This document shows, one piece after another, positions 24,880-33,951 of a stretch of DNA of 64,000 nt. Within the stretch, counting starts at the first letter, position 1. Every line of letters begins with the position of its first letter. A program made the position numbers and the translations under genes. The DNA lies in NCBI RefSeq assembly GCF_017792025.1, contig NZ_CP046956.1, forward strand, positions 2,728,001-2,792,000. Direction: 5' to 3'. The notes under the pieces were generated by a model, which did no database searches, was not told the origin of the DNA, and saw only the letters and a program-made list of their open reading frames with translations. Source of the DNA: Sediminibacillus dalangtanensis (GTDB lineage Bacteria > Bacillota > Bacilli > Bacillales > Amphibacillaceae).

Positions 24880-25359
24880 TCAGATAAACAGGTTTACATT
24901 GCCATCTTCTGCGTCACCAAGGTACGCTGCAACCCCGGCATACTCTATATCATCTAAAAGTTCTTCTTTTTGAAGTCCCAATAAATCCATTGTCATCGTG
25001 CATGCCACTAGCTTTACATCTTGTTCTTGGGCCATTTCCATTAAGTTCGGCAGGCTCATTGCATTATGCTTTTTCATGACTTTCTTGATCATTTTAGGAC
25101 CAAATCCAGCAAAATTCATCTTTGATAAACCCATTTTGTCTACGCCACGTGGCATCATTTTCCCAAACAATTTCTCCATGAATCCTTTTTTCACTTCCAT
25201 GCTTTCTGCTTTTCTAAGTGCATTCAAACCCCAAAAGGTATGGAATATGGTGACTTCATGGTCATATGCAGCAGCGCCATTTGCGATGATGTATGCCGCC
25301 ATTGCCTTATCATAATCGCCGCTGAATAGAACGATTGTTGTTTTTTTCGTTTTTGACAT
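24880..25359 (-). CDS. DsrE2-like peroxiredoxin/sulfur-relay protein
   Basis: A 159-residue DsrE/DsrF/DrsH-like protein. The fold core is IVLFSGDYDKAMAAYIIANGAAA followed by VTIFHTFWGLNAL; a conserved Cys is in KLVACTMTMDLLG, the usual DsrE2 sulfur-binding position. The start chosen is ATG 25359 after AGGAGGATTATTACT; an in-frame extension to 25458 would run through the operator at 25395-25410 and lacks a ribosome site. It is first in the persulfide gene run and is probably driven from the CstR-controlled promoter just upstream. Confidence 0.9.
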   Translation of the reverse strand: MSKTKKTTIVLFSGDYDKAMAAYIIANGAAAYDHEVTIFHTFWGLNALRKAESMEVKKGFMEKLFGKMMPRGVDKMGLSKMNFAGFGPKMIKKVMKKHNAMSLPNLMEMAQEQDVKLVACTMTMDLLGLQKEELLDDIEYAGVAAYLGDAEDGNVNLFI

Positions 25360-25394
25360 AGTAATAATCCTCCTGTATTTATGATTTACATTTA

Positions 25395-25410
25395 ATACCC
25401 ATACGGGTAT
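25395..25410 (-). promoter_or_regulatory. CstR-type operator 1 upstream of dsrE2
   Basis: ATACCC-ATAC-GGGTAT, a perfect 6-4-6 palindrome 36 bases before the dsrE2 start. Confidence 0.75.
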
Positions 25411-25490
25411 GTGTGAAAATAAATAAAAAGCGGGCTTCAGCCCTATTGCCAACGACATTAAAAAGAACCCCTTGTCTTATGACAACATCA

Positions 25491-25516
25491 ACAATATACC
25501 ATATGGGGTATATTGT
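25491..25516 (-). promoter_or_regulatory. CstR-type operator 2 upstream of dsrE2
   Basis: ACAATATACC (25491-25500), six-base spacer ATATGG, GGTATATTGT (25507-25516), perfect 10-bp arms with the ATACC/GGTAT core. Confidence 0.7.
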
Positions 25517-25562
25517 CAACAAAAGAACTCCCAACTTTAAGTTGCCCATCATATTTCCAGAG

Positions 25563-25609
25563 CAAAAAAATAAAGCATAAGCTTCCACTTTAGGAAAGCT
25601 TATGCTTTA
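25563..25609 (-). terminator. Intrinsic terminator of ssrA
   Basis: Minus strand TAAAGCATAAGCTTTCC / GGAAGCTTATGCTTTA hairpin followed by TTTTTTTG. It lies about 50 bases past the tmRNA CCA end. Confidence 0.85.
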
Positions 25610-25657
25610 TAGCGGTTTATGATATAGAAAATCCACCAAAACCATGTTCTATGTATT

Positions 25658-26019
25658 TGGTGGAGACGGTGGGAATCGAACCCACGTCCAGAGATATCGT
25701 CACTCAGGCATCTACGAGCGTAGTTGGTATATTATCATTCACTACCCTTTCAGCCTACCAACAGGCTTCCGGAGAGCTAGTCTGATTAATCTCTTCTGGC
25801 ATCCTCAGACGGTGGATGACAGCGTAGCCCGCTTCAGTTGAGACCCTTCAATCTGCCACACGGGCGATGGCAGGAAGGATCCTTTAGTGCTACTTACGCA
25901 GCTGCTAAAGAGTAATTGTTTTCTTTGCCAGTTATATTTAGGCGATTAACGGTTTACGAGACGTAACCTCGACCCGCAGCCTGAGCTCGATCTATCCCTG
26001 TCGAATCCGTAACGTCCCC
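25658..26019 (-). ncRNA. ssrA: Transfer-messenger RNA (tmRNA)
   Basis: A 362-base tmRNA. The 5' end GGGGACG (26019-26013) pairs with CGTCTCC near the 3' end, including the G3-U wobble read by alanyl-tRNA synthetase; the 3' end carries GGTTCGATTCCC and an encoded CCA (25660-25658). The tag frame at 25929-25894 reads GKENNYSLAAA and then TAA, giving the tag A-GKENNYSLAAA. It rescues ribosomes stalled on broken messages and marks the products for ClpXP, together with SmpB encoded just upstream. Confidence 0.96.
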
Positions 26020-26133
26020 AATATAAAAAGGGTACAACGGAATATATGATCAAGCATTATCATATGGAGTTGTAAATGTCCCTAAGACAATTCTTATTAT
26101 ATCATAAACACATGAATTTTCAACCCTGTGCCA

Positions 26134-26598
26134 TCATTGCAGGCTTTCCTTCATTGCTCTGTCGACATCGCGTTTAGCCTGTTTGCGTTTCAAATCTTCC
26201 CGTTTATCATATTTTTTCTTTCCTTTTCCTAAGCCGATCAGCACTTTCGCAACGCCATTTTTAATGTAAACCTTCAGCGGCACTAGCGAGTATCCCTGCT
26301 GCTGGGTGGCTCCAATCAGTTTATCGATTTCTTTACGGTGAAGCAGCAGTTTTCGTGTCCGGGTTGGATCATGATTGAAACGGTTGCCCTGTTCATAAGG
26401 AGAGATATGCATATTCATCAAATAGGCTTCTCCTTTGTCGATACGGGCAAAGCTGTCTTTCAGGTTTACCCTGCCGGCACGGATTGATTTAATCTCGGTG
26501 CCTTTCAAGGCGATGCCTGCTTCAAATGTTTCTTCTATAAAAAAATCGTGTCCTGCTTTTCGATTCTGGGCGATTGTGTTCCCTTGTCCTTTTGGCAT
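26134..26598 (-). CDS. smpB: SsrA-binding protein SmpB
   Basis: A 154-residue tmRNA-binding protein, full length. Typical segments are [19 protein letters not shown] and [20 protein letters not shown], the C-terminal [20 protein letters not shown] tail that enters the empty mRNA channel, and GLGKG. The ATG follows AGGAGGAAATAGGG. It lies 114 bases upstream of ssrA, as in B. subtilis, but is here split from rnr by a GNAT gene, a small membrane gene and a repeat cluster. Confidence 0.97.
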   Translation of the reverse strand: MPKGQGNTIAQNRKAGHDFFIEETFEAGIALKGTEIKSIRAGRVNLKDSFARIDKGEAYLMNMHISPYEQGNRFNHDPTRTRKLLLHRKEIDKLIGATQQQGYSLVPLKVYIKNGVAKVLIGLGKGKKKYDKREDLKRKQAKRDVDRAMKESLQ

Positions 26599-26769
26599 CC
26601 CTATTTCCTCCTATAATTCCGTACCTTTCATTTTAACAAAAAAAACTTGTGATTCCAATTATCGGGCCGTTTTCATTAAGAAGATTACCGCGAATCTTTT
26701 TTAGTGCAAATCGCAAAAGTCTGTGAGAAAATATCGAAAGAAATATCAGCAGAAGGAGTACGATGAACC

Positions 26770-27627
26770 GTGCCTCACGACTTATTGCAAATCAGAAAAC
26801 TTGCAGCCGATGATTGGAATTTAGTAAAACATATGAAAACAAATTTAGAATACGATTACGTCGTTGATATTTTCCCGGATTTGATTAGTTCAAACGCTCA
26901 TGAGCTTTATGGTTTATTTTCCGGAAACCAACTGGCCGCCATAGCAGGTTATACGCTGTTTCCCGGTGGAATGGCCATGCTTGGGAGACTGCGAAGTGAT
27001 AACCGCTTCCTTTCTCAAGGACATGCGACAGAACTTTTAGCTTATATCATTGCCAGCCTGAAAGAAAATCCACAAATACGGTGGGTTGGAGCGAACACGA
27101 ATGAGCATAACTTTCCAGCAAGGCGTGTACTGGAAAAGTTGAACCTGGAGATTTTTACAACATTGCATTCTTTGCCGGTTGTAGACCCCCAATTGATTTC
27201 CGGCACACCCGGGCCCAAATGGGAACGCGTAAACAACTTGGAAGAAAAACGGGCTTTACTCCGTTCGTTGGATGAAAATGCGATCAATGTATTTCCATAC
27301 GAATGTTATTATCCTCTTCCGTTGACACAAGAATTACTGACGGATGAATACTTAGCTGAATCGGCTTTTTATCTAAGCCCGGACAGACAACGATTCTGCA
27401 CCATAAAAAACGATCACAAGCGCGAATGGTATGCCCAGGTTAAATACTTCTGGAATGATCAATTTGACCAGCCCGGCTTCATGGAAACGGTCATGGACCA
27501 TTTAGATAAGGATGATCTTCAACCGACTGCCTGGTTTGATTTTTCTCAAACAGCTTTTGAAAACATTCCAGATAAACGGGCTTTTCGGATTGAAGATGCC
27601 TGGGTATTGTATGGTACCTGGATTTAA
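26770..27627 (+). CDS. GNAT-family N-acetyltransferase-like protein
   Basis: A 285-residue protein. The N-terminal ~135 residues form a GNAT domain (the acetyl-CoA loop is in RLRSDNRFLSQGHATELL, followed by GANTNEHNFPARRVLEKLNL); the C-terminal half is a second, unrecognised alpha/beta region. The start GTG at 26770 lies 11 bases after AAGGAG; no nearer in-frame start exists because a TGA stands just upstream. Substrate unknown. It is followed by a small membrane protein gene at 58 bases. Confidence 0.8.
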   Translation: MPHDLLQIRKLAADDWNLVKHMKTNLEYDYVVDIFPDLISSNAHELYGLFSGNQLAAIAGYTLFPGGMAMLGRLRSDNRFLSQGHATELLAYIIASLKENPQIRWVGANTNEHNFPARRVLEKLNLEIFTTLHSLPVVDPQLISGTPGPKWERVNNLEEKRALLRSLDENAINVFPYECYYPLPLTQELLTDEYLAESAFYLSPDRQRFCTIKNDHKREWYAQVKYFWNDQFDQPGFMETVMDHLDKDDLQPTAWFDFSQTAFENIPDKRAFRIEDAWVLYGTWI

Positions 27628-27685
27628 CGGGAAAGCTTTTCGGGTAAACAGGTAATAAGATATTTGAGATAAGGAGAGGATCGCG

Positions 27686-27949
27686 ATGGACCAAAACAAA
27701 CAATTCACGCTTAACTCCTTATATATCCCGCTGATAATTGCCATCCCGGCAAACATTTTGTTTTTAATCCGGCTCCAGTTTGGTCTCCCTTACCGTTGGG
27801 GTTGGGTAGCCTTTGCCGTATTCACCTTGTTTCTTTTTATTACAGGAGGAATTTCCGTTCGGAAAAAGGACACAAAATCACGCACACTTGGACTTGTTTA
27901 CTTGATATCGGCCATCTTGTTCATTTGTTTGGCACTTCTGCTCTCCTGA
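27686..27949 (+). CDS. Small membrane protein, three predicted helices
   Basis: An 87-residue hydrophobic protein I do not recognise. Three membrane segments are visible (~12-29, ~37-56, ~67-86) with a basic loop VRKKDTKSR between the last two. The ATG follows GGAGAGGATCGCG. It may be co-transcribed with the GNAT gene and is followed by a strong terminator. Confidence 0.75.
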   Translation: MDQNKQFTLNSLYIPLIIAIPANILFLIRLQFGLPYRWGWVAFAVFTLFLFITGGISVRKKDTKSRTLGLVYLISAILFICLALLLS

Positions 27950-27955
27950 TCCTTT

Positions 27956-27992
27956 GAAAAACACTCGCTGAAACCTCTGCGAGTGTTTTTTC
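27956..27992 (+). terminator. Intrinsic terminator
   Basis: AAAACACTCGC (27958-27968) pairs with GCGAGTGTTTTTT (27979-27991). Confidence 0.85.
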
Positions 27993-28086
27993 TACGTTTC
28001 TTCTCAAACCTTTTTACTTTTTCGTAAAAAATATAAACTGCGACATAACCTTGCTGTTTTTTCCTCCTAGTCTTAACAGAATGAGT

Positions 28087-28580
28087 GCTAATCCACCGCT
28101 TCGGTAGCATTCTTCGCTTTCCGCGGGCACGGCTTCAGCTAACTTGGTAAAGAAAACCGCTTTACCAAGTGGATCTTCAGCTCGTGCTTTTCCCGCAGGA
28201 GTCTGTGTATGCTCCCTGCGCTAAGAAGCATGCTGATTAGCGTTAGCGAAGAATTTTTTCCTTGAAACCCAACAAGAATTCTTAAAAACGGTTGTCAGGA
28301 AACGCGTGCTTTTCTTCCTAGAAAACAGTTGGGGTTCCGTCTTTTTCTCCTTCTCTTGGACTTTTTTGCTTGTTTTTCTAACTACATAAGGGACCAAGTG
28401 ATTCAAGATTAAAAATGTCTCGTACACTTGTTTAGAAACAGGAATCTGTTTCCAGCGAAGGAAATACCCGAAGACTCCTGCGGGAGGAAAGGCCTCGGTG
28501 AGATCCCGCAGAGCGTCAGCTCGAGGAAGCTCACCAGCCGCCCGCGGAAAGCGCAGGGTATTTCCGCAGCGTCTAACCTG
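28087..28580 (+). repeat. Composite dispersed repeat, copy 1 (A-linker-B order)
   Basis: Type A palindrome (~28092-28240) starts CTTCGCTTTCCGCGGGCACG, has an inner TTGGTAAAG...CTTTACCAA hairpin and ends CCCGCAGGAGTCTGTGTATGC. A ~190-base linker (CCTTGAAACCCAACAAG, AACGCGTGCTTTTCTTC, CTTGGACTT words) follows. Type B (~28456-28568) is bounded by GGAAATACCC and GGGTATTTCC and contains ACTCCTGCGGG and CCGCGGAAAGC. The whole composite occurs again as the reverse complement at 48.9-49.5 kb. No protein is encoded. Confidence 0.85.
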
Positions 28581-28686
28581 CACATTTTCTAGTCAAGGAC
28601 AGAAAGGAATCATTTAGTTCGCAGTTTCTATCAACAGCAAATTAACGCACAGCCAAGTGCACGTGAAAAGACAAATGAAAAGACAA

Positions 28687-28718
28687 GCAAAAAGGCTGCC
28701 GGTATGCTGCCGACAGCC
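28687..28718 (-). terminator. Intrinsic terminator of rnr
   Basis: Minus strand GGCTGTCGG (28718-28710) / CCGGCAGCC (28702-28694), then TTTTTGCTT. Confidence 0.85.
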
Positions 28719-28733
28719 AAAAAACACATGCCT

Positions 28734-31013
28734 CTACTTCTTCTTTTTCTTTCGTTTCCCATTGCTCTTTTTCGACGAGCCTTTCGGTTTCTTGCTTGCT
28801 TTCCCGTTTTGTTTGTTGGTACGTTCCCTTTTGGGCGTGATCACCTTCGGTCGATCCGGAGCAACCCGTTCCTTTCTCGGCTTCATTCCGACAATCTCGA
28901 AGTCGACAACTCGTTCGTCTAAATTGACATTCACCACACGGATCGTGATTTCGTCTCCTATCCGGAAAATGTTGCCGGTCCGCTCACCGATCATCGCGTA
29001 ATGCTTTTCGTCAAAATGATAATAGTCGTCGGTCAAGTAGCTGACATGGACAAGTCCTTCAATCGTATTCGGCAATTCCACAAACAAACCGAATCCTGTT
29101 ACCGAACTAATGACACCATCGTACTCTTCGCCGATTTTATCTTGCATATATTCCGCTTTCTTCAAATCATCGGTTTCACGCTCGGCATCGACAGCTGCCC
29201 GTTCCATTTCAGAAGAATGCCTGGCGATTTCCGGCATCTTTTCTTTCCAATGCTTCTGTGTTTGCTGATCCAACTGGCCGTTTACCAAATAGGTCCTGAT
29301 CAGTCGATGAACAATCAAATCCGGGTAACGACGGATCGGGGAAGTAAAGTGGGTATAAAAATCTGTCGCCAGACCAAAATGACCGATGCTTTGCGGATCA
29401 TATTTCGCCTGTTGCATGGAACGAAGCATCAGTTTGGAAATGATCATCTCTTCCTGCGTTCCCTGAACTTCCTCCACTATGCTTTGAAGAGCCTGCGGAT
29501 GGATTTCGTTCGATGTCCCTTTCACAACGTAACCCAGGTTAGCGATAAATTCGAAAAAATGCTGCAGCTTATCCGGATTAGGATCCTGGTGAATCCGGTG
29601 AATGAATGGAACATCCATCCAATGAAAATGCTCGGCCACTGTCTCATTGGCAGCAAGCATGAATTCTTCAATCAAACGCTCGGCCACAGAACGTTCCCGT
29701 AGTGCGACATCTACTGCTTTTCCTTCCTTATCTACCAAAACTTGTGCTTCTTTGAAATCAAAGTCGATGGCTCCGCGATTCATCCGCTTACGGCGTAAAA
29801 TGGCTGCAAGCTCTTCCATATCCTTGAACATGGGAACCAATTCCTCATAGCGATCTTTCAAAGCTGGATCATCGTCCACTAAAATTTTATTCACATCATG
29901 GTAGGTCATTCGTTCATTCGTCTTTATGACACTTTGGAAAATGTCATGGTTGACGACTTCTCCTTGTGGTGTGATTTCCATTTCACAACCAAGTGTCAGT
30001 CTGTCCACTTGCGGATTCAAGGAACAAATCCCGTTGGAAAGCCTGTGCGGGATCATCGGTATCACGCGATCCACTAAATACACACTGGTCGCCCGTTCAT
30101 TTGCTTCCTCATCAATCGGCGATCCTTCTTCTACATAATAAGAAACATCTGCGATGTAGACGCCTAGTTTATAGTTGCCATTATCCAATTGTTTAACAGT
30201 GACAGCGTCATCTAAATCCTTTGCGTCGGCGCCGTCAATCGTAACAATCATTTCATCGCGCAAATCTTTCCGATTGGCGATTTCCTCCGGTCGAATGGTT
30301 TCTGGTGTGTTTTCCGCCTGTTCCAAGACCGCCTCTGGGAAGTCGATTTTGATACCATGTTTGTAGATAATGGAAATAATATCGATGCCAGGATCATTTT
30401 TGTGACCTAGGATTTGCATTACTTCTCCCTCGGCACTCATGCGGCCTTCAGGAAACTTAGTGATTTTGACGATCACTTTATGACCGTCTACTGCCCCCTT
30501 GGAAGCACTTTTCGGCACGAAAATATCATTTGGAATCCGTTTGTCGTCCGCAATAACAAAACCAAAATTTCCGTTGTCATCATACGTACCGACCACTTCA
30601 GTAGCAGCACGCTCCAAGATGCGGACGACGACTCCTTCTGGTCGCTTGCCGTGCTCGTCCCTTCCTTCAATCCGTACGAGGACTTTATCGTTATTCATTG
30701 CCGACTGTAAGTCTGCATGATTGATATAGACATCGTCCAATCCTTCTTCTTCCGGTATCAGGAATGCAAAACCTTTCGCATGCATCTGGATTTTTCCGCG
30801 GATTAAATTCATTCTTTCAGGAGGACCGTAGCGGTTTTTTCTCGTCCTGACCAGTTCCCCTGCTTCTTCCAGCTCATTAAGATTTTTCATCAGGATTTTA
30901 AAATCGTCAGCCTCCTGTAAATCGAGAATTTCTTCGATTTCCTGTACAGACAATGGCTTGGACGCATTCTCTTTGAAATAATCCATTATTTGCTGTTTCA
31001 TCTCGTTTTCCAA
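28734..31013 (-). CDS. rnr: Ribonuclease R
   Basis: A 759-residue 3'-5' exoribonuclease that degrades structured RNA and takes part in tmRNA-linked decay. Order: N-terminal winged-helix (~1-65), cold-shock domains (~70-220), RNB catalytic domain (~245-580; [17 protein letters not shown] holds the metal-binding Asp residues), S1 domain (~625-710) and a very basic tail ending [12 protein letters not shown]. The TTG at 31013 is six bases after GGAAGG and aligns with the usual N-terminus; a GTG at 31031 is less likely. It is downstream of est and secG as in B. subtilis. Confidence 0.95.
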   Translation of the reverse strand: MENEMKQQIMDYFKENASKPLSVQEIEEILDLQEADDFKILMKNLNELEEAGELVRTRKNRYGPPERMNLIRGKIQMHAKGFAFLIPEEEGLDDVYINHADLQSAMNNDKVLVRIEGRDEHGKRPEGVVVRILERAATEVVGTYDDNGNFGFVIADDKRIPNDIFVPKSASKGAVDGHKVIVKITKFPEGRMSAEGEVMQILGHKNDPGIDIISIIYKHGIKIDFPEAVLEQAENTPETIRPEEIANRKDLRDEMIVTIDGADAKDLDDAVTVKQLDNGNYKLGVYIADVSYYVEEGSPIDEEANERATSVYLVDRVIPMIPHRLSNGICSLNPQVDRLTLGCEMEITPQGEVVNHDIFQSVIKTNERMTYHDVNKILVDDDPALKDRYEELVPMFKDMEELAAILRRKRMNRGAIDFDFKEAQVLVDKEGKAVDVALRERSVAERLIEEFMLAANETVAEHFHWMDVPFIHRIHQDPNPDKLQHFFEFIANLGYVVKGTSNEIHPQALQSIVEEVQGTQEEMIISKLMLRSMQQAKYDPQSIGHFGLATDFYTHFTSPIRRYPDLIVHRLIRTYLVNGQLDQQTQKHWKEKMPEIARHSSEMERAAVDAERETDDLKKAEYMQDKIGEEYDGVISSVTGFGLFVELPNTIEGLVHVSYLTDDYYHFDEKHYAMIGERTGNIFRIGDEITIRVVNVNLDERVVDFEIVGMKPRKERVAPDRPKVITPKRERTNKQNGKASKKPKGSSKKSNGKRKKKKK

Positions 31014-31092
31014 ACGCTCACCTTCCTTCACTAATCTTTATTTCGTTACGTTCGGTCTTTTTCCAGAATGGTATAAGTATTTCTATTATGCC

Positions 31093-31836
31093 TTAACTCC
31101 ATTCCAAGGATTCTAAAAATTGATAAATATCCTCATGAAGCTGATCTTTTTCTTTGTCCAGTGTTATCACATGAGAGGATTGTTCATACCATTTCATGTC
31201 TTTGTGGTCCGCTTCCACATTTTCATATATGTAAGAAGCACTATCCGTATTGATCATTTCATCATTCCGAGCCTGTACCACAAAGGTTGGTGCATAAATT
31301 TCATCCACCTTTCCCTTTACTTCAGTAATCAATCCGCCCAAATCATGGAACATACGGCTGGAATGATCAAGTAGTTCCTGAACTTCACGATCAATCGTCT
31401 GCTCGTCTTTTTTCTCTAATTGTTTGAACTCTTTCGCAAATGACTGGAACCCCTTCGTCAGCTGCTTTTCGTTGTCAAAAAACATCGGTGCGCACATCGG
31501 AATCACTGCTTTGACAGGTCGGGAATGTGCCAGCTTCAACCCAAGCACCCCGCCAAGAGACAGACCAGCAATTGCAATTTCCCGGTGGCCCATATCCTCC
31601 AGGTGTTTCATTGCTGCTTGGACATCTTCCCACCATTGATCAGGATGAGCCTTGATCAATTCTTCTGGCGGTGCCCCATGCCCGCGATAAATGGGTGCAT
31701 GGCAGGTGTACCCTTTTTTTTGCAGGTATCTGCCCAGCATCCGCACATCAGCCGTATGGCCTGTGAATCCATGTAATAATAATACCGCGCGCTCTCCACC
31801 TTCAAACGTAAATGGTTCCGGCAGTTTAATTTTCAT
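31093..31836 (-). CDS. est: Carboxylesterase (Est30/YvaK type)
   Basis: A 247-residue alpha/beta hydrolase cleaving short-chain esters. The nucleophile is Ser93 in GLSLGG; the acid is in ARNDEM (~Asp193) and the base in QSSHVITLD (~His223); the oxyanion motif is LLHGFTG (~20-26). Length and motifs match Geobacillus Est30. ATG 31836 follows AGGAG with an 11-base gap; the GTG at 31848 overlaps the ribosome site. It lies 80 bases upstream of rnr in the same operon. Confidence 0.93.
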   Translation of the reverse strand: MKIKLPEPFTFEGGERAVLLLHGFTGHTADVRMLGRYLQKKGYTCHAPIYRGHGAPPEELIKAHPDQWWEDVQAAMKHLEDMGHREIAIAGLSLGGVLGLKLAHSRPVKAVIPMCAPMFFDNEKQLTKGFQSFAKEFKQLEKKDEQTIDREVQELLDHSSRMFHDLGGLITEVKGKVDEIYAPTFVVQARNDEMINTDSASYIYENVEADHKDMKWYEQSSHVITLDKEKDQLHEDIYQFLESLEWS

Positions 31837-31998
31837 AATTGCTTCCACTCCTCATTTTTCGCTGTTCAATGTATTTCCTGTGTACAACGGAATTTCTGCT
31901 TCTTCATACAGGTATCACCGTCGTGTTTCTCTTCCCCTATTTTAGCTTTCTTATGAACGATTGTAACGGAATAAGGTTTTCCTTCCCGGGACTAAACT

Positions 31999-32035
31999 AA
32001 ACGATCCCCTGCCGCACTTGCAGCAAGGGATCATT
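31999..32035 (-). terminator. Weak intrinsic terminator or attenuator between secG and est
   Basis: Minus strand GATCCC (32031-32026) / GGGGATC (32003-31997 region) hairpin followed by GTTTAGTTT, a poor U-tract, so partial readthrough into est-rnr is likely. Confidence 0.45.
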
Positions 32036-32080
32036 GGGATACCTTATTCAAATTCACTCAGCCCTGTTCAGGCTACAGTC

Positions 32081-32317
32081 TTATGGTTGCAAAATAAAAC
32101 CAACAACAAATGTCAGCACGAACAAAACAACCGAAGCTACTACGGTCGCCCGGTGAAGTACTAAATCCATTCCCCGTGCTTTCTGTTTGCCGAAAAGCTG
32201 CTCCGCTCCGCCAGAGATTGCTCCCGAAAGACCGGCACTTTTTCCAGACTGAAGTAAAACCAATACGATAAGTGCAATTGCATCAATGATTAATACCGTA
32301 ATCGCAGCTGCATACAT
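32081..32317 (-). CDS. secG: Protein translocase subunit SecG
   Basis: A 78-residue SecG with two transmembrane helices (~3-22 and ~56-75) joined by the conserved cytoplasmic loop [23 protein letters not shown]. It assists SecYE/SecA in protein export. The ATG follows TAGGGGGTGTAGCAGC. It heads the secG-est-rnr run typical of Bacillaceae. Confidence 0.95.
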   Translation of the reverse strand: MYAAAITVLIIDAIALIVLVLLQSGKSAGLSGAISGGAEQLFGKQKARGMDLVLHRATVVASVVLFVLTFVVGFILQP

Positions 32318-32533
32318 GCTGCTACACCCCCTAATAAACTATCCGGCTGGTTACCGCCGATAATAAGTACATCCAGAAATTATCCTTGTCCAATCTATTT
32401 CTTATCGAATAACCCTTCATAAAAACGGACGATTACATATTAGTAATGTAGCATAATCCCCCGGCGCTTAGCAAGCCGATATTAGACGGTTTTCCAAATA
32501 AATATTATGATGAAATAAAAGGAGAGGAAAAAT

Positions 32534-33463
32534 ATGGAGCAAAAAACGTATTGGCTGACAACAGCTGATCAAGAAGAGGTTTTTGTCCGGAATTGGTACG
32601 AGCCAAACCAATCACCGAGAGCCATCATCCAGCTGGCTCATGGAATGGCCGAACACACTGCCAGATACCAGCGGTTTGCCGAATTTCTAGTTGAGCAAAA
32701 CTTTGCTGTGTATGGCAATGATCATCGAGGGCATGGTTACACTGGAAAAAAGCAAGGCACTCTCGGTTTTCTTGACGAAAACAATGGCTTTGATAAAACA
32801 GTCGACGATTTATGGAGCGTAACGAAAACGATTAAAAGAGAACATCCCGAAAAGCCAGTGTTTCTGCTCGGCCATAGCATGGGATCTTTCCTATCAAGAC
32901 GCTACATTCAGCTGCACGGTGATGTACTTAACGGTGTCATTTTATCCGGAACAGGAAGCCATCCTGGATTCATGAACAATATCGGAAAAGGGCTGGCAAT
33001 TGCAGAACGAAATCGCAAGGGGGTAAAAGTCCCCTCCAAGCTACTCAATCGACTGGTTTTCGCCAGTTATAATCGGCACATTGACAATCAGGTGACCGAA
33101 TTTGATTGGTTGAGCAGAGATCAGGAACAAATCCGCTCTTATATGGAGGATCCGTACGCGGGTTTTGTCCCGACAGCCGCTTTCTTTTTTGATTTATTCA
33201 CAGGATTCGATCTTATTGATGATCCCGAAGGCATTGATTCCATTGCGAAACAACTGCCGATGCTGTTTTTCTCAGGGAGCATGGATCCTGTCGGTGCACA
33301 GACAAAAGGTGTATTTCGCGCTGCTGATACATATTATCGGCATGGAATAACCGACATCACCATCCGGATATATGAAAACGGACGTCATGAAATGTTGAAT
33401 GAACTAAATAAAGAAGAAGTTTTTGCCGACATCGTTGACTGGATCCATGATGTACTGCCTTAG
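32534..33463 (+). CDS. Monoacylglycerol lipase-like alpha/beta hydrolase
   Basis: A 309-residue serine hydrolase of the lysophospholipase/monoacylglycerol lipase group (hydrolase_4). The oxyanion motif LAHGMAEH (~34-41), DHRGHGYTGK loop, nucleophile Ser115 in LGHSMGS, acid in GSMDPVG (~Asp260) and base in NGRHEMLNE (~His290) are all visible. The ATG follows AAAAGGAGAGGAAAAAT. It has no signal peptide, so it acts on cytoplasmic lipids. It is monocistronic. Confidence 0.9.
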   Translation: MEQKTYWLTTADQEEVFVRNWYEPNQSPRAIIQLAHGMAEHTARYQRFAEFLVEQNFAVYGNDHRGHGYTGKKQGTLGFLDENNGFDKTVDDLWSVTKTIKREHPEKPVFLLGHSMGSFLSRRYIQLHGDVLNGVILSGTGSHPGFMNNIGKGLAIAERNRKGVKVPSKLLNRLVFASYNRHIDNQVTEFDWLSRDQEQIRSYMEDPYAGFVPTAAFFFDLFTGFDLIDDPEGIDSIAKQLPMLFFSGSMDPVGAQTKGVFRAADTYYRHGITDITIRIYENGRHEMLNELNKEEVFADIVDWIHDVLP

Positions 33464-33855
33464 GCTGCTGCTGTTCGCTCTATGATTTGCTCAGAATATC
33501 CCCAGTTCTAACACTGCGGAACATACAGGCTCTACGGGGGATCACCGGGCCTCCCCCTCCCCCCCCCCACTTGAGTTATTATCTTTTCCCTGCTTCTTTT
33601 TTTGCATGAAGACTACACCCACCTCAACATGGCCCTTTCATTTATACTCAAAATCAACTTATTTAAAAAGCCCGACTCTTCTCACCTGACTTTCCCGGCC
33701 ATCACTTATTTTCTTAGAAAGATAACTTGTTTTATACACAACATAACAACGTTACTATAGCCCTCAGCCCTTGTATCTACAGACTCGAACAAACAGACAA
33801 TTAGGAGAAAAAACTGCTAAAAAGTGTTATATTCGTGACTATTTCATGACAAAAA
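33464..33855. other. Gene-free region upstream of the fru operon
   Basis: About 390 bases with a C-rich run (ten C at 33559-33568 preceded by CTCCCCCT) and otherwise A+T-rich sequence. No terminator, ORF or RNA family was recognised; the fru promoter probably lies at its right end. Confidence 0.4.
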
Positions 33856-33895
33856 TGAATGTTTTTGAATGTTTTTGAACATTTATGATTGAAAA
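33856..33895 (+). promoter_or_regulatory. Putative FruR operator: four 10-bp tandem repeats
   Basis: TGAATGTTTT (33856), TGAATGTTTT (33866), TGAACATTTA (33876) and TGATTGAAAA (33886) follow each other at exact 10-bp, one-helical-turn spacing, ~55 bases before fruR. DeoR-family repressors commonly bind short direct repeats; assignment to FruR is by position. Confidence 0.55.
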
Positions 33896-33951
33896 ATGTA
33901 AGGGGTTGCTTTATGATTTAGTTGGTTGAGAGAAAGCAGAGGTGATGACCT

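Noticed and set aside
24880..25458. Longer DsrE2 start at 25458
   Set aside because: It would translate through the CstR operator and has no ribosome site; ATG 25359 has AGGAGG.
28087..28580. CRISPR array or transposon with coding capacity
   Set aside because: Palindromes are not regularly spaced short repeats, and no frame in either composite copy encodes a protein with a ribosome site.
29001..29702. 233-codon plus-strand frame inside rnr
   Set aside because: It is antisense to the RNB domain of RNase R, has no ribosome site and its composition is that of a reverse-strand shadow.
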